Shown here one piece after another: positions 54,067 through 62,814 of a DNA stretch of 64,000 nt (positions are counted from its first letter, which is position 1; each line of letters opens with the position of its first letter). A model generated the notes under the pieces. The model saw nothing but the letters and a program-made list of their open reading frames with translations. It ran no database searches and was not told the origin of the DNA. Made by a program: the position numbers and the translations under genes. This stretch comes from Streptomyces xanthophaeus (GTDB lineage: Bacteria > Actinomycetota > Actinomycetes > Streptomycetales > Streptomycetaceae): assembly GCF_030440515.1 (NCBI RefSeq), contig NZ_CP076543.1:1860001-1924000 (forward strand). The letters are read 5' to 3'.

Positions 54067-55962
54067 ATGCGCGTCCATCTGGTGACCATGCCCTGGCAGC
54101 CGGTCGACCTGCCCTCGCTCCAGATCGGCCTGCTGCATTCCCTCCTGACCCGCACCCGGCCCTCCGACGAGATCCACGAGTTCCACGGTTCGCTGCGCTG
54201 GGCGCAATTCCTGCTGGAGCGGACGGACGGGCTGCTGCGCCCGGCCGACCACGCCGAGGTGGGCAGCGACTCGATCTTCGACGGGCTCGGCGACTGGGTC
54301 TTCTCGGGGGTGCTCTACGCGGACCCCGACTGGGGCGTCGCACGGCTCGGCGCGTACGCGCGGCGGCGCGGGATCCCGGTGGACAAGGCGCATGCCATGC
54401 GGGTCCACGCGGCGGACTTCATCTCCCGCTGCGCCACGGAGATCCTCGCCGAGGACCCGGACGTCGTCGGGTTCACGAGCACGTTCATGCAGAACGTGTC
54501 CTCGCTCGCGCTCGCCGCCGAGCTCAAGCGGCGCCGCCCCGGCCTCACCGTGGTCTTCGGCGGCAGCAACTGCGACGGGCCGATGGGCCACGCTCTGCAC
54601 CGCAACCATCCCTTCGTCGACCATGTGGTCCGCGGGGAGGGGGAGTACGCGTTCCCCGCCCTGCTGGCCCATCTGGACGCCGGGACCCCGCCCGTCGACG
54701 TCCCGGGCCTGTGCTGGTGGGACGGCGGGGCCTCGCGCGCGAACGAGGAGACCCGCCGTACGGTGGCGCCGCGTGACATCGCCTCGCCCGACTACGACAT
54801 CTGGCAGGCGGAGCTCGACGCCTCCCCGGTGGCCGAGTACGTCCGTCCGAAACTGGTCGTGGAAGGCGCACGCGGCTGCTGGTGGGGCGAGAAGCACCAC
54901 TGCACGTTCTGCGGTCTCAACGGCTCGGCGATGGCCTTCCGCGCCAAGCCCGGTGAGCAGTTGTGGGCCGAAGTCGACCGGCTCGTCCGGCGGCACCGGA
55001 TCCTCGACATCGTCACGGTCGACAACATCATCGACATGGCGTACTTCACGGACTTCCTGCCGCTCGCCGCCGACAGCGGCTGGGACCTCCTGATGCACTA
55101 CGAGGTCAAGTCCAACCTCAGCACGGACCAGCTGGCGCTCCTGGCCCGCTCAGGGGCCGTGCACATCCAGCCGGGGATCGAGAGCCTCAACAACCGCGTC
55201 CTCGGCCTCATGGACAAGGGCGTCACCGGCTCCCGCAACGTCCGCACGCTCCGGGAATGCGCCGACCGGTCGCTCACGTGCACGTGGAACTACCTGTACG
55301 GGTTCCCGGGCGAGACGGCGGACGACTACGACCCGGTCGTCGACCAGATCCCCGCGCTCGTGCACCTGCAGCCACCGGGCGGCGCGTTCCGCATCCAGCT
55401 GGAGCGGTTCAGCCCGCACTTCGCCGATCCCGCCCTCGGCTTCGCCGAGCGGACCCCTGCAGAGATGTACGGCCATGTGTACGACCTCCCCGAGGAGGAA
55501 CTGGCCGATCTGGTGTACCTCTTCGACACCCCGCCCCGCGGGATCGGCGGCAGGGCGGAGGAGCGGCTCGTACGGGCCGTCGCGGACTGGCGGGCCGGGC
55601 ACCCCGGTTCGACGCTGCTGATGGAATCCGGCGCGGACGGTGACCTGCTGGTGCACGACCGGCGGCGCGGATGGCCGGCCCGGACGCACCGGCTCGGCGG
55701 CTGGGAGGCCGCCGCGTTCCGGCACCTGGAACACGGCCGATCCGGGCCCGCCCTGCACCGGCTCCTCACCGGGGAGGGGCATCCGGTCGCCTTTGAGCGG
55801 CTCACGGAGTGGCTCGGTGAGGGCGTGTCCCTGGGACTGCTGTTCTCCGACGGAAGGTCGTACGTGTCGCTGCCCCTGCGGAACGCCCCGGTCCGCGCGG
55901 TCGCCGTCACGGACGAGGCCGGGGCCGGGGCCGGGGCCGGCACCGAGGTGGTGGCCACGTGA
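54067..55962 (+). CDS. RiPP maturation radical SAM protein (C-methyltransferase type, B12-binding)
   Basis: A 631-residue class B radical SAM protein. The N-terminal ~230 residues form a cobalamin-binding-like Rossmann domain (DPDVVGFTSTFMQNVSSLALA; VVFGGSNCDGPMG; VVRGEGEYAFPALL). The iron-sulfur motif is GCWWGEKHHCTFCGLNG, a CX7CX2C spacing instead of CX3CX2C. This spacing is characteristic of the family annotated as RiPP maturation radical SAM C-methyltransferase. IQPGIESLNNRVLGLMDKG and YLYGFPGETADDYDP are later radical SAM strands. ATG 54067 has GGGGAGGAG. It probably methylates unactivated carbons of the peptide encoded upstream. The stop overlaps the next gene (GTGA). Confidence 0.88.
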   Translation: MRVHLVTMPWQPVDLPSLQIGLLHSLLTRTRPSDEIHEFHGSLRWAQFLLERTDGLLRPADHAEVGSDSIFDGLGDWVFSGVLYADPDWGVARLGAYARRRGIPVDKAHAMRVHAADFISRCATEILAEDPDVVGFTSTFMQNVSSLALAAELKRRRPGLTVVFGGSNCDGPMGHALHRNHPFVDHVVRGEGEYAFPALLAHLDAGTPPVDVPGLCWWDGGASRANEETRRTVAPRDIASPDYDIWQAELDASPVAEYVRPKLVVEGARGCWWGEKHHCTFCGLNGSAMAFRAKPGEQLWAEVDRLVRRHRILDIVTVDNIIDMAYFTDFLPLAADSGWDLLMHYEVKSNLSTDQLALLARSGAVHIQPGIESLNNRVLGLMDKGVTGSRNVRTLRECADRSLTCTWNYLYGFPGETADDYDPVVDQIPALVHLQPPGGAFRIQLERFSPHFADPALGFAERTPAEMYGHVYDLPEEELADLVYLFDTPPRGIGGRAEERLVRAVADWRAGHPGSTLLMESGADGDLLVHDRRRGWPARTHRLGGWEAAAFRHLEHGRSGPALHRLLTGEGHPVAFERLTEWLGEGVSLGLLFSDGRSYVSLPLRNAPVRAVAVTDEAGAGAGAGTEVVAT

Positions 55963-56495
55963 CCGGCGGGCAGGTGGTGGTGGACGAGCCGCTGCCGCTG
56001 GGCACGGGCGGACGCGGCGCGGCGGACGCCGTGCGTTTCCTGCGCGACTGCCAGAGCCGGGCGCTGACGGTGCGCTGGGTCCCGGACAGCGACGCCCTGC
56101 CCTTCGACACCGGGCTGCTGCACCACCTCCCGCCACCCGCTCCCCGGGCCGCCTCCCCGGGCGGGTCCGGCAGGTCCGGCAGCTCCGACGAGGCGGCCGT
56201 GTGGCGGTCCCGGTACGCGTACGGCCTGCTCTACCACCGCCGCGGGCCGGATTTCGTGACGGTCATGGACCGCAGGGATCCCGCGGCCTCGGCACGGTTC
56301 ACCATCGACGAGCCTGCACTGCTCGGCGCCTTCCTCACCGTGCAGGAACCCACGGCCCTCGACGCACTCGACGCGGCACGGCGCGAGGCCGTGTCCGTGC
56401 TGGCGGACGAACGCCTCGTCCTGGTCACGCAGGGGTGGGCGGTGGCACTGCCGCCGCGCCTGCGCCGCTGGCCCGTCCCCTGCACGAGCGTCTGA
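55959..56495 (+). CDS. DUF5825-like protein
   Basis: A 178-residue cytoplasmic protein coupled by a 4-bp overlap to the radical SAM gene. DAVRFLRDCQSRALTVRWVPD near residue 25, RYAYGLLYHRRGPDFVTVMDRRD near 85 and LLGAFLTVQEPT near 122 are its recognisable segments. I associate this pattern with DUF5825, a family that accompanies this type of radical SAM protein. No catalytic motif is evident. It may present the peptide to the enzyme or act as an accessory subunit. A Ser/Gly/Pro linker lies near residue 63. Confidence 0.72.
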   Translation: MTGGQVVVDEPLPLGTGGRGAADAVRFLRDCQSRALTVRWVPDSDALPFDTGLLHHLPPPAPRAASPGGSGRSGSSDEAAVWRSRYAYGLLYHRRGPDFVTVMDRRDPAASARFTIDEPALLGAFLTVQEPTALDALDAARREAVSVLADERLVLVTQGWAVALPPRLRRWPVPCTSV

Positions 56496-56498
56496 CCC

Positions 56499-57788
56499 GT
56501 GGCCGCGTCGCCGACCCGCCCCCCGGCCACGGCCGCCGACGGCGGCGGCACCCCGTGGGGTGCGCTGCGGCGGCACCGCCCGTTCCTGCTGCTCTGCGGC
56601 GAACAGGCGGCCAGCTCCGTCGGACGGCAGATCACCGCGCTGGCCCTGGCGATGCTGGCCGTGACCCGCCTGGACGCGGGCCCGTTCGGGGCGTCGGCTC
56701 TGCTGGCCCTGACCTATCTCCCCGGCGCCGTGCTCAGCCCCCTCGCCGGTGTGCTCGCCGACCGGGCCCGGCTGCGCACCCTGGCCGTCACGCTCACCTC
56801 GCTGCAGGTGGTGGTCGTCGCCTCGGTGCCGCTCGCCCGGGCACTCGGGAGCCTCGGTCTGCCGCACCTGTACGTGGTGGCCGCCCTGTCGGGCGCGCTG
56901 ACCTGGACCCTCTCGGTCGCGCTGCAGGCGGCGCTGCCCCGGGTGGTCAGGCCCGAGCAGCTCCTGACCGGCAACTCGGCCCTGACCGGCGCCCGTACGG
57001 CGGGCATGATCGGCGGCCCGGCCCTGGGCGGCGTCCTCGTCGGTCTCGCCGGGGCGTCCTCCGCCCTGCTGGCCGGCAGCGCCGCCTACGCGGTCGAGGC
57101 CGCGCTGCTGTTCGCCCTGCCCGCGTCACTGAACAGACCGGCCGAGCCCACCGGACGCCGGGGCCCCCGGCTCGCCGCGCTCCGCGAGGGGCTGGCGGTG
57201 GTCCGGGCGGAACCGGTGCTGCGCCGGCAGGTGCTCGCGGGCGCCGGGTTCAACCTCGGCAGCGGGGCCGCGGACGCGCTCTTCGTGGTCTACGCGAATC
57301 GCGAACTCGCGCTCTCCGCATGGCAGTTGGGGATCGTGTACGCCGCCTTCAGCGTGGCCACCGTGGCCGGGGTCCTGCTCGCGGGCCGGTTCGCGACCTC
57401 CGTCGAGCTGTACCGGGCGACACGGATCTGCGCGGTGGTGGCAGCCCTCGCGATCTTCCTGGTGCCGGCGGCGTCGCTGGGCCTCGCCTTCCCCGCGCTG
57501 CTCGCCTACCAACTGGTCTTCGGCATCGCGGCGACCGTCTGGGCGATCTCCATGACGACCACCCAGCAACTGATCGCCCCGCAGCACCTCCAGGGCCGCG
57601 TCGCCGGGTTCGCCCAGGCGGCGCTCCTGACCACCGTCCCGGTGGGCGCCCTGTCCGCGGGCGCGCTGGCGGCCTGGCTGGGGAACGTCCCCGTGCTGAC
57701 CGGCGCCGCGGCGGCGGCGCTCCTGGCCGCGTCCTGCTTCTGGCTGCCGCACCGCACCGGCACCGCCGCACCGCCGCCCGCCCCGTGA
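56499..57788 (+). CDS. MFS exporter of the RiPP locus
   Basis: A 429-residue protein with about twelve membrane helices and a short loop LAGVLADRARLRTLA between helices 2 and 3, the MFS signature. GNSALTGARTAGMIGGPALGG in helices 4-5 and YQLVFGIAATVWAISM resemble the EntS/DHA3 drug and siderophore exporter branch. GTG 56499 lies three bases after the DUF5825 stop. As the last gene of the operon it is the likely exporter of, and immunity against, the modified peptide. A hairpin terminator follows. Confidence 0.87.
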   Translation: MAASPTRPPATAADGGGTPWGALRRHRPFLLLCGEQAASSVGRQITALALAMLAVTRLDAGPFGASALLALTYLPGAVLSPLAGVLADRARLRTLAVTLTSLQVVVVASVPLARALGSLGLPHLYVVAALSGALTWTLSVALQAALPRVVRPEQLLTGNSALTGARTAGMIGGPALGGVLVGLAGASSALLAGSAAYAVEAALLFALPASLNRPAEPTGRRGPRLAALREGLAVVRAEPVLRRQVLAGAGFNLGSGAADALFVVYANRELALSAWQLGIVYAAFSVATVAGVLLAGRFATSVELYRATRICAVVAALAIFLVPAASLGLAFPALLAYQLVFGIAATVWAISMTTTQQLIAPQHLQGRVAGFAQAALLTTVPVGALSAGALAAWLGNVPVLTGAAAAALLAASCFWLPHRTGTAAPPPAP

Positions 57789-57796
57789 CCGGGCGG

Positions 57797-57835
57797 GCCG
57801 GTTCCCTGCGGGACGTGGGCCCGAAGGGAACCGGC
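57797..57835. terminator. bidirectional hairpin terminator
   Basis: GCCGGTTCCCT and AGGGAACCGGC form an 11-bp perfect stem around a 17-base loop containing a further GGG/CCC pair. It lies exactly between the convergent stops of the MFS exporter and msrB. There is no U-tract, as is common in Streptomyces terminators. Confidence 0.75.
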
Positions 57836-57840
57836 AGGGT

Positions 57841-58254
57841 TCAGCTCCCCTGGCCGCTCGGGGTCAGGCGCAGGGAGATGCTGTTGATGCAGTACCGCTG
57901 GTCCGTCGGGGTCGGGTAGCCCTCGCCCTCGAAGACGTGGCCCAGGTGGGATCCGCACTTCGCGCAGCGGACCTCCGTGCGGACCATCCCGTGCGAGGTG
58001 TCCGCGATCAGTTCGACCGCGTCGGTGTCCTTCGGGTCGAAGAAGGACGGCCAGCCGCAGTGCGACTCGAACTTCTCCGACGAGCGGAACAGCTCGGACC
58101 CGCACCCGCGGCAGGAGTAGACGCCCTCCGTCTTGGTGTCCGTGTATTCACCGCGGAAGGCCGGCTCGGTGCCCGCCAGGCGCAGTACCTGGTACTCGGA
58201 CGGGGTCAGCTCCGCCTGCCACTGCTCGTCCGTCTTCTCGACCTCGTAGGACAT
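57841..58254 (-). CDS. msrB: peptide-methionine (R)-S-oxide reductase MsrB
   Basis: A 137-residue repair enzyme that reduces methionine-R-sulfoxide in proteins. Two CxxC zinc knuckles are present (CRGCG near 49 and CAKCG near 98). The catalytic Cys is in QRYCINSISL near residue 119, and HCGWPSFF is the active-site loop. Length and order match MsrB. ATG 58254 has GGGAG upstream. It lies 23 bp downstream of murC on the same strand and may be read with it. Confidence 0.96.
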   Translation of the reverse strand: MSYEVEKTDEQWQAELTPSEYQVLRLAGTEPAFRGEYTDTKTEGVYSCRGCGSELFRSSEKFESHCGWPSFFDPKDTDAVELIADTSHGMVRTEVRCAKCGSHLGHVFEGEGYPTPTDQRYCINSISLRLTPSGQGS

Positions 58255-58277
58255 GGTTCTCCCGCTCCCTCGTACCT

Positions 58278-59675
58278 TCAGCTCGACAGCCGGGCGAGGA
58301 TGGCCGGACCGAGGTCCGTGACGTCGCCCGCGCCCATGGTGAGAACGAGATCACCGGGCTTGGCCATTCCCGCGACGGCGTCGGCTACGGCCGCCTTGTC
58401 GTGCTCGGCGGTGACGTCGGCGCCCGCCGCCCGCGCGGCCGCGATGATCAGCTCGCTGGTGACGCCGGGGATCGGGTCCTCGCGGGCCGGGTAGATGTCC
58501 AGGACCAGGGAGGCGTCGGCGAGGGCCAGCGACCGGCCCATCTCCTTGCCGAGCTCCTGGGTGCGCGAGAAGAGGTGCGGCTGGAAGACGACCAGGATCC
58601 GGGCGTCCCCGGCGGCTCCGCGGATGGCCTCCAGGTCGGCGGTCATCTCGGTGGGGTGGTGCGCGTAGGAGTCGATCACCTGGACGCCCGCGGCCTCGCC
58701 CTTGAGCTGGAGGCGGCGCTTGACGCCGGTGTACTTGCCGAGCGCGCTCGCCAGGTTGTGCGCCGGGATGCCGAGCGCCACGCCCGCGGCGAGGGCCGCG
58801 ACGGCGTTGTGCGCGTAGTGGCGGCCGGGGACCGAGACGGTGAAGGTGAGCATCCGGCCGTCCAGGATCACGGTGACCTCGCTGGTCAGGCCGCGCGGGG
58901 TGATCTTGGTGATCCGGACGTCGGCGCCCTCCTCCTCGCCGTACGTGACGACGGTGAGGCCCTCCCGGCCGGCGACCCGGCGGGCGATCTCGGCGGCGCC
59001 CTCCTGGCCGTGGGCGACGACGAGGGTGCCGCCGGGCACGACCTTGCCGACGAAGGTCTCGAAGGACTCGTAGATCTCGTCGATGGAGGCGTAGTTCGCG
59101 TGGTGGTCGAGCTCCGCGTTGAGGATGATCGCGACCTGCGGGGTGTACTTGTGGAAGGTGCGGTCGCTCTCGTCCGCCTCGGCGACGAAGATGTCGCCCT
59201 CTCCGTGGTGGGCGTTGGAACCGGGGGCGTCCAGGTCGCCGCCGATGGCGTACGAGGGGTCCAGGCCCAGGGCCGAGAGGGACACCGCCAGCATCGAGGT
59301 GGTGGTGGTCTTGCCGTGCGTGCCGGCGACGGCGATCGGCCGCAGCCCGTCCATCAGGGCGGCCAGCGCGTCGGAGCGGTGCACGACGGGGATGCCGAGC
59401 TCGGCGGCGCGGGCCAGTTCGGGGTTGTCGGCGCGGATCGCGCTGGAGACGACCACGCAGGTGGAGTCGGCGGCGAGGTTGCCGGCCGCGTGTCCGCCGT
59501 GGACCGTGGCGCCGTGGGCGCGCAGCGCCTCGGCGGTCTCGGAGTCACCGCGGCTGTCGCTGCCGGCCACCTGCGCGCCGCGCTGGGCCAGGATCTTCGC
59601 GATGCCGGACATGCCGGCGCCGCCGATGCCGATGAAGTGGGGCCGTTCCATGGCGGTCGGCAGGCCGGGCTTCAT
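58278..59675 (-). CDS. murC: UDP-N-acetylmuramate-L-alanine ligase MurC
   Basis: A 465-residue Mur ligase that adds L-alanine to UDP-MurNAc, the first peptide step of peptidoglycan synthesis. FIGIGGAGMSGIA near residue 14 is the UDP-binding motif. AGTHGKTTTTSML near 118 is the ATP P-loop. ADESDRTFHKY and LNAELDHHANY follow, and the C-terminal domain carries YAHHPTEM and FQPHLFSRT. It lies outside a dcw cluster here. ATG 59675 is preceded by TGGAGTGA. Probably transcribed with the upstream 155-residue gene. Confidence 0.96.
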   Translation of the reverse strand: MKPGLPTAMERPHFIGIGGAGMSGIAKILAQRGAQVAGSDSRGDSETAEALRAHGATVHGGHAAGNLAADSTCVVVSSAIRADNPELARAAELGIPVVHRSDALAALMDGLRPIAVAGTHGKTTTTSMLAVSLSALGLDPSYAIGGDLDAPGSNAHHGEGDIFVAEADESDRTFHKYTPQVAIILNAELDHHANYASIDEIYESFETFVGKVVPGGTLVVAHGQEGAAEIARRVAGREGLTVVTYGEEEGADVRITKITPRGLTSEVTVILDGRMLTFTVSVPGRHYAHNAVAALAAGVALGIPAHNLASALGKYTGVKRRLQLKGEAAGVQVIDSYAHHPTEMTADLEAIRGAAGDARILVVFQPHLFSRTQELGKEMGRSLALADASLVLDIYPAREDPIPGVTSELIIAAARAAGADVTAEHDKAAVADAVAGMAKPGDLVLTMGAGDVTDLGPAILARLSS

Positions 59676-59735
59676 TCAGGTCACTCCAGGATCGTGTTTC
59701 TTGCGGGTGCGCGTGAGGCTCTGACTGGCCCCAGC

Positions 59736-60203
59736 CTATTCGTTGTGGGCGAAGAGCTTGAGCACGGGAACGCCGACCTTGTGGCGGGCGCGCGAGGCCC
59801 AGTCCCGGTGGAAGAACTCCTCCACGAAGTGCGGGGCGGTCAGGACGATCACCTCGTCGGCCTCGTGCTCGTCCACGACGGACTTCAGCTTGTCGAGCGG
59901 GTGGTCCTCGATGATCTGCCCCACGGCCTTGGCGCCCTTGGCGCGCAGCGCGTTCAGGGAGTGCGCGAGGGCGTGCGCGGCGGGGCCGAGGGCGTCCTCG
60001 CCCTCGGGTTCGTCGCCCTCACGGATGGCCTCGGGGAGCTCACCGAGCGCTACGTCGTCGATGGCGCGCAGCAGTCGGTCCTGGTCGCCCCGGGGTTGCA
60101 TGAGCACGATGAAGGAGACCGCGTCGTCCCCGTGCAGGTTGGTGACGAAGTCCACGTCCACCGCGGTCAGCGGCTGCTCGATCATCAATACGCTCGTGAA
60201 CAC
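59736..60203 (-). CDS. conserved hypothetical protein upstream of murC
   Basis: A 155-residue soluble protein that I cannot name with confidence. It has an alpha/beta pattern: VDFVTNLHGDDAVSFIVLMQPRG near the start, a helical middle, then IIEDHPLDKLKSVVDEHEADEVIVLTAPHFVEEFFHRDWASRARHK. The C-terminal half looks like a Rossmann-type or universal-stress/release-factor-domain fold. GTG 60203 is chosen because AAGGAG lies nine bases upstream; an ATG at 60194 or 60185-60183 would be too close. Sixty base pairs separate it from murC. Confidence 0.72.
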   Translation of the reverse strand: MFTSVLMIEQPLTAVDVDFVTNLHGDDAVSFIVLMQPRGDQDRLLRAIDDVALGELPEAIREGDEPEGEDALGPAAHALAHSLNALRAKGAKAVGQIIEDHPLDKLKSVVDEHEADEVIVLTAPHFVEEFFHRDWASRARHKVGVPVLKLFAHNE

Positions 60204-60351
60204 GGACGCCCTCTCCTTCATGGGCCGAGGCCGGCCGGCCGGCCCCTGCGGAAACCATCCTGCCCCGCTGTCGCACGGGGCCCTGCGCAGACATACCTGC
60301 CCAGTTATGTGCCCAGCGGAAGCAAAGCGGAACGACAAATTCCGCGCCTTG

Positions 60352-61134
60352 TCAGATCCGACGGTAGCTCGTGAAGAGGAACCCGGCCTCTTCCAGTACG
60401 CAGGCGGGCGCGAGCCGGTGCGGAACCGTGACGGAGGGGCCGCCGGCGATCCTCTGGGCGCCTCCCGCCACGAGCATCGGGGAGATCGTCAGGCACAGCT
60501 CGTCCAGGGCGTCGGCGGCCACGAACTGGCCCAGGAGCCGGGGCCCGCCCTCGGTGAGCTGGCGGCGCAGCCCGCGCGCGGCGAGCTCCCGCACCACCCG
60601 GGCGGCGTCCACCCTCGTACCCTCACCGGCCACCACGACCTCGGCCCCGGCCCGCGCGGCCTCGGCCACCCGGTCCGCGGGCGCGGCAGCGCCGGTGACC
60701 ACCAGCGTCGGCACCAGCGGGGAGGTGAACAGGGGCAGCGAGAAGTCCAGGTCCATGCCGGCGGTGACCACGGCGATGGCGGGCGCCGGGCCCTGCCCGG
60801 AGGCGGCCCGGCGGGCGGCGAAGGCCTCCCGGGCGCGGGCCGGGCGGTAGCCCTCCTGGCGAACCGTTTCCGCGCCGACGACCACCACATCGGCCAGCGC
60901 CCGCAGGGTGCCGAAGATCCGCATGTCCGTCTCGCCGGAGATGGGCTGGGAGCGGCCTTCGTGCTGGGCGCCCCCGTCCAGGGTGGAGACCATGTTGGCC
61001 CGGAGCCAGTGGCCGTCCGCCTTCAGCGCGGGGTACGCGTAGGCCTCCGCCAGTTCGTCGAGCGACCACTCCCGGTCGGCCCGGTCCTGGGGCGGGGCTG
61101 ATGTCTGATCGGTCACAGGGAACAGGCGTCGCAT
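60352..61134 (-). CDS. RibD C-terminal-type pyrimidine reductase
   Basis: A 260-residue dihydrofolate-reductase-fold protein of the RibD C-terminal family. It would reduce the ribose side chain of a pyrimidine in riboflavin or deazaflavin synthesis using NADPH. LRANMVSTLDGGAQHEGRS near 45, DVVVVGAETVRQEGYRPAR near 82 and LTEGGPRLLGQFVAA near 192 are the conserved NADPH- and substrate-binding segments. The N-terminal deaminase half of a bifunctional RibD is absent. ATG 61134 (MRRLFPVTDQT) fits actinobacterial homologues. It is divergent from zapE with only 36 bp between starts. Confidence 0.87.
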   Translation of the reverse strand: MRRLFPVTDQTSAPPQDRADREWSLDELAEAYAYPALKADGHWLRANMVSTLDGGAQHEGRSQPISGETDMRIFGTLRALADVVVVGAETVRQEGYRPARAREAFAARRAASGQGPAPAIAVVTAGMDLDFSLPLFTSPLVPTLVVTGAAAPADRVAEAARAGAEVVVAGEGTRVDAARVVRELAARGLRRQLTEGGPRLLGQFVAADALDELCLTISPMLVAGGAQRIAGGPSVTVPHRLAPACVLEEAGFLFTSYRRI

Positions 61135-61156
61135 CGGTGCAGTGTGCCACGCCCCG

Positions 61157-61162
61157 TAGAGT
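61157..61162 (+). promoter_or_regulatory. -10 element of zapE, probably leaderless
   Basis: TAGAGT lies nine bases before GTG 61171, so transcription would begin at or within a base or two of the start codon. There is no ribosome site in front of that GTG. No clear -35 is seen in the 36-bp gap shared with the divergent reductase gene. Confidence 0.4.
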
Positions 61163-61170
61163 TGAGAGCT

Positions 61171-62274
61171 GTGTCGACATCTCTCTCCACCTCCGGTTAC
61201 ACCTCCGGCCGGCCCCCCATAGCCGACGCGGGGCCCCAGGCCCTCTGCGCGCGCGAGCCGCGGGTGCCCGCCGAACGGCTGGTGGCCGAGATGGTGCCGC
61301 CGCCGCGGTTCGACTCGGTGCGCTTCGACACGTACAACCCGGACCCGACCCAGCCCAGCCAGTCCGAGGCCGTCACCGTGCTGAGCGGCTTCGCCGCCGG
61401 TCTGGGCGGCGCGCACGCAAGCGGCGCCGGCAAGAAGCGCTGGTTCTCGAAGAAGCCGGCCGCCCCCGCCGCCCCGCGCGGGGTCTACCTCGACGGCGGC
61501 TACGGCGTCGGCAAGACCCACCTGCTGGCCTCCCTGTGGCACGCCACCCCGGCCGAGCCCGCGCTCAAGGCCTTCGGCACCTTCGTGGAGCTGACCAACC
61601 TGGTCGGCGCGCTCGGCTTCCAGCAGACCGTGCAGACCCTCGGCGGACACCGGCTGCTGTGCATCGACGAGTTCGAGCTGGACGACCCGGGCGACACCGT
61701 ACTGGTGTCCTCGCTGCTCAGCCGCCTCGTCGAGCAGGGTGTGGCCCTTGCCGCCACCTCCAACACGCTCCCCGGCAAGCTCGGCGAGGGCCGCTTCGCC
61801 GCCGCCGACTTCCTGCGCGAGATCCAGGGGCTGTCGGCGCACTTCCGGCCGCTGCGGATCGACGGCCAGGACTACCGCCACCGCGGCCTCCCGGAGGCCC
61901 CGGCGCCGTTCTCGGACGAGCAGGTCACCAAGGCCGCGTACGCGACCGGGGGCGCGAGCCTGGACGACTTCCCCGGCCTGCTCGAACACCTGGCCAGGGT
62001 GCACCCCAGCCGCTACGGCGCGCTGACCGACGGCCTCACGGCGGTCTGCCTGACCGACGTCGGCCCGGTGCCGGACCAGTCGACGGCGCTGCGGCTGGTG
62101 GTACTGGCCGACCGCCTGTACGACCGCGAGATCCCGGTACTGGCCTCAGGTGTCCCCTTCGACAAGCTGTTCAGTGAGGACATGCTGAACGGCGGCTATC
62201 GGAAGAAGTACTTCCGCGCCATATCGCGGCTCACCGCCCTGGCACGCGACGCGAAACCCCTGGTCTCCCAGTAG
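61171..62274 (+). CDS. zapE: AFG1/ZapE-family ATPase
   Basis: A 367-residue P-loop ATPase of the AFG1-like family. It is named ZapE for its role at the division site in proteobacteria and Lace1/AFG1 in mitochondria. YLDGGYGVGKTHLLASLWH near residue 112 is Walker A. LLCIDEFELDDPGDTVLVSSLL is Walker B with the family's EFE signature. AATSNTLPGKLGEGRFAAADFLREI is the sensor region. The N-terminal ~30 residues are variable. It probably unfolds or delivers proteins in the cytoplasm; the actinobacterial role is not established. It starts at GTG 61171, apparently leaderless. Confidence 0.9.
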   Translation: MSTSLSTSGYTSGRPPIADAGPQALCAREPRVPAERLVAEMVPPPRFDSVRFDTYNPDPTQPSQSEAVTVLSGFAAGLGGAHASGAGKKRWFSKKPAAPAAPRGVYLDGGYGVGKTHLLASLWHATPAEPALKAFGTFVELTNLVGALGFQQTVQTLGGHRLLCIDEFELDDPGDTVLVSSLLSRLVEQGVALAATSNTLPGKLGEGRFAAADFLREIQGLSAHFRPLRIDGQDYRHRGLPEAPAPFSDEQVTKAAYATGGASLDDFPGLLEHLARVHPSRYGALTDGLTAVCLTDVGPVPDQSTALRLVVLADRLYDREIPVLASGVPFDKLFSEDMLNGGYRKKYFRAISRLTALARDAKPLVSQ

Positions 62275-62336
62275 GTTTGGGGACGCCGGGCCCTTTCGGG
62301 AGCCCGGCCGTTTCCCACATCTTCGAAGGGATCACC

Positions 62337-62762
62337 ATGGCCACCACGCGTACCGCGCACACCGTCTGGGAAGGCAACCTGCTCAAGGGCGCCGGCACGG
62401 TCAGCCTCGACTCCTCGGGCCGGGGCTCGTTCGAGGTCTCCTGGCCCTCGCGCGCCGAGGCCGCGAACGGCAAGACCAGCCCGGAAGAGCTGATCGCCGC
62501 CGCGCACTCCAGCTGCTACTCGATGGCCCTCTCGCACGGCCTGGACGGCGCGGGCACCCCGCCCACCCGCCTGGAGACCAAGGCCGATGTGACCTTCCAG
62601 CCGGGCGAGGGCATCACGGGCATCCACCTGACGGTCCGCGCGGAGGTCCCCGGCCTGGACGCGGAGGGCTTCGCCGCCGCGGCCGAGGACGCGAAGAAGA
62701 ACTGCCCGGTCAGCCAGGCCCTGACCGGTACGACGATCACCCTGAGCGCGGAGCTCGTCTGA
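62337..62762 (+). CDS. OsmC-family peroxiredoxin
   Basis: A 141-residue thiol peroxidase that detoxifies organic hydroperoxides. The two redox Cys residues are in AAHSSCYSMALSHGL near residue 59 and KKNCPVSQAL near 122, the OsmC arrangement (CPVS rather than the Ohr CPYS). TSPEELIAAA is the conserved helix start. ATG 62337 has GAAGG upstream. It is 62 bp after zapE and ends before a strong terminator. Confidence 0.93.
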   Translation: MATTRTAHTVWEGNLLKGAGTVSLDSSGRGSFEVSWPSRAEAANGKTSPEELIAAAHSSCYSMALSHGLDGAGTPPTRLETKADVTFQPGEGITGIHLTVRAEVPGLDAEGFAAAAEDAKKNCPVSQALTGTTITLSAELV

Positions 62763-62778
62763 TCGCTCCCGCTCCGGC

Positions 62779-62813
62779 GGGGGTGCGGGCCGCACATCGC
62801 GGCCCGCACCCCC
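62779..62813. terminator. bidirectional 15-bp hairpin terminator
   Basis: A perfect 15-bp stem, GGGGGTGCGGGCCGC with GCGGCCCGCACCCCC, around an ACATC loop. It lies between the convergent stops of the OsmC gene and the amidohydrolase (one base from the latter). No U-tract. Confidence 0.85.
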
Positions 62814-62814
62814 G

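Noticed and set aside
60225..60245. GGCCGG-rich palindrome upstream of the 155-residue gene
   Set aside because: A short low-complexity palindrome with no gene end or promoter geometry to support a terminator or operator.
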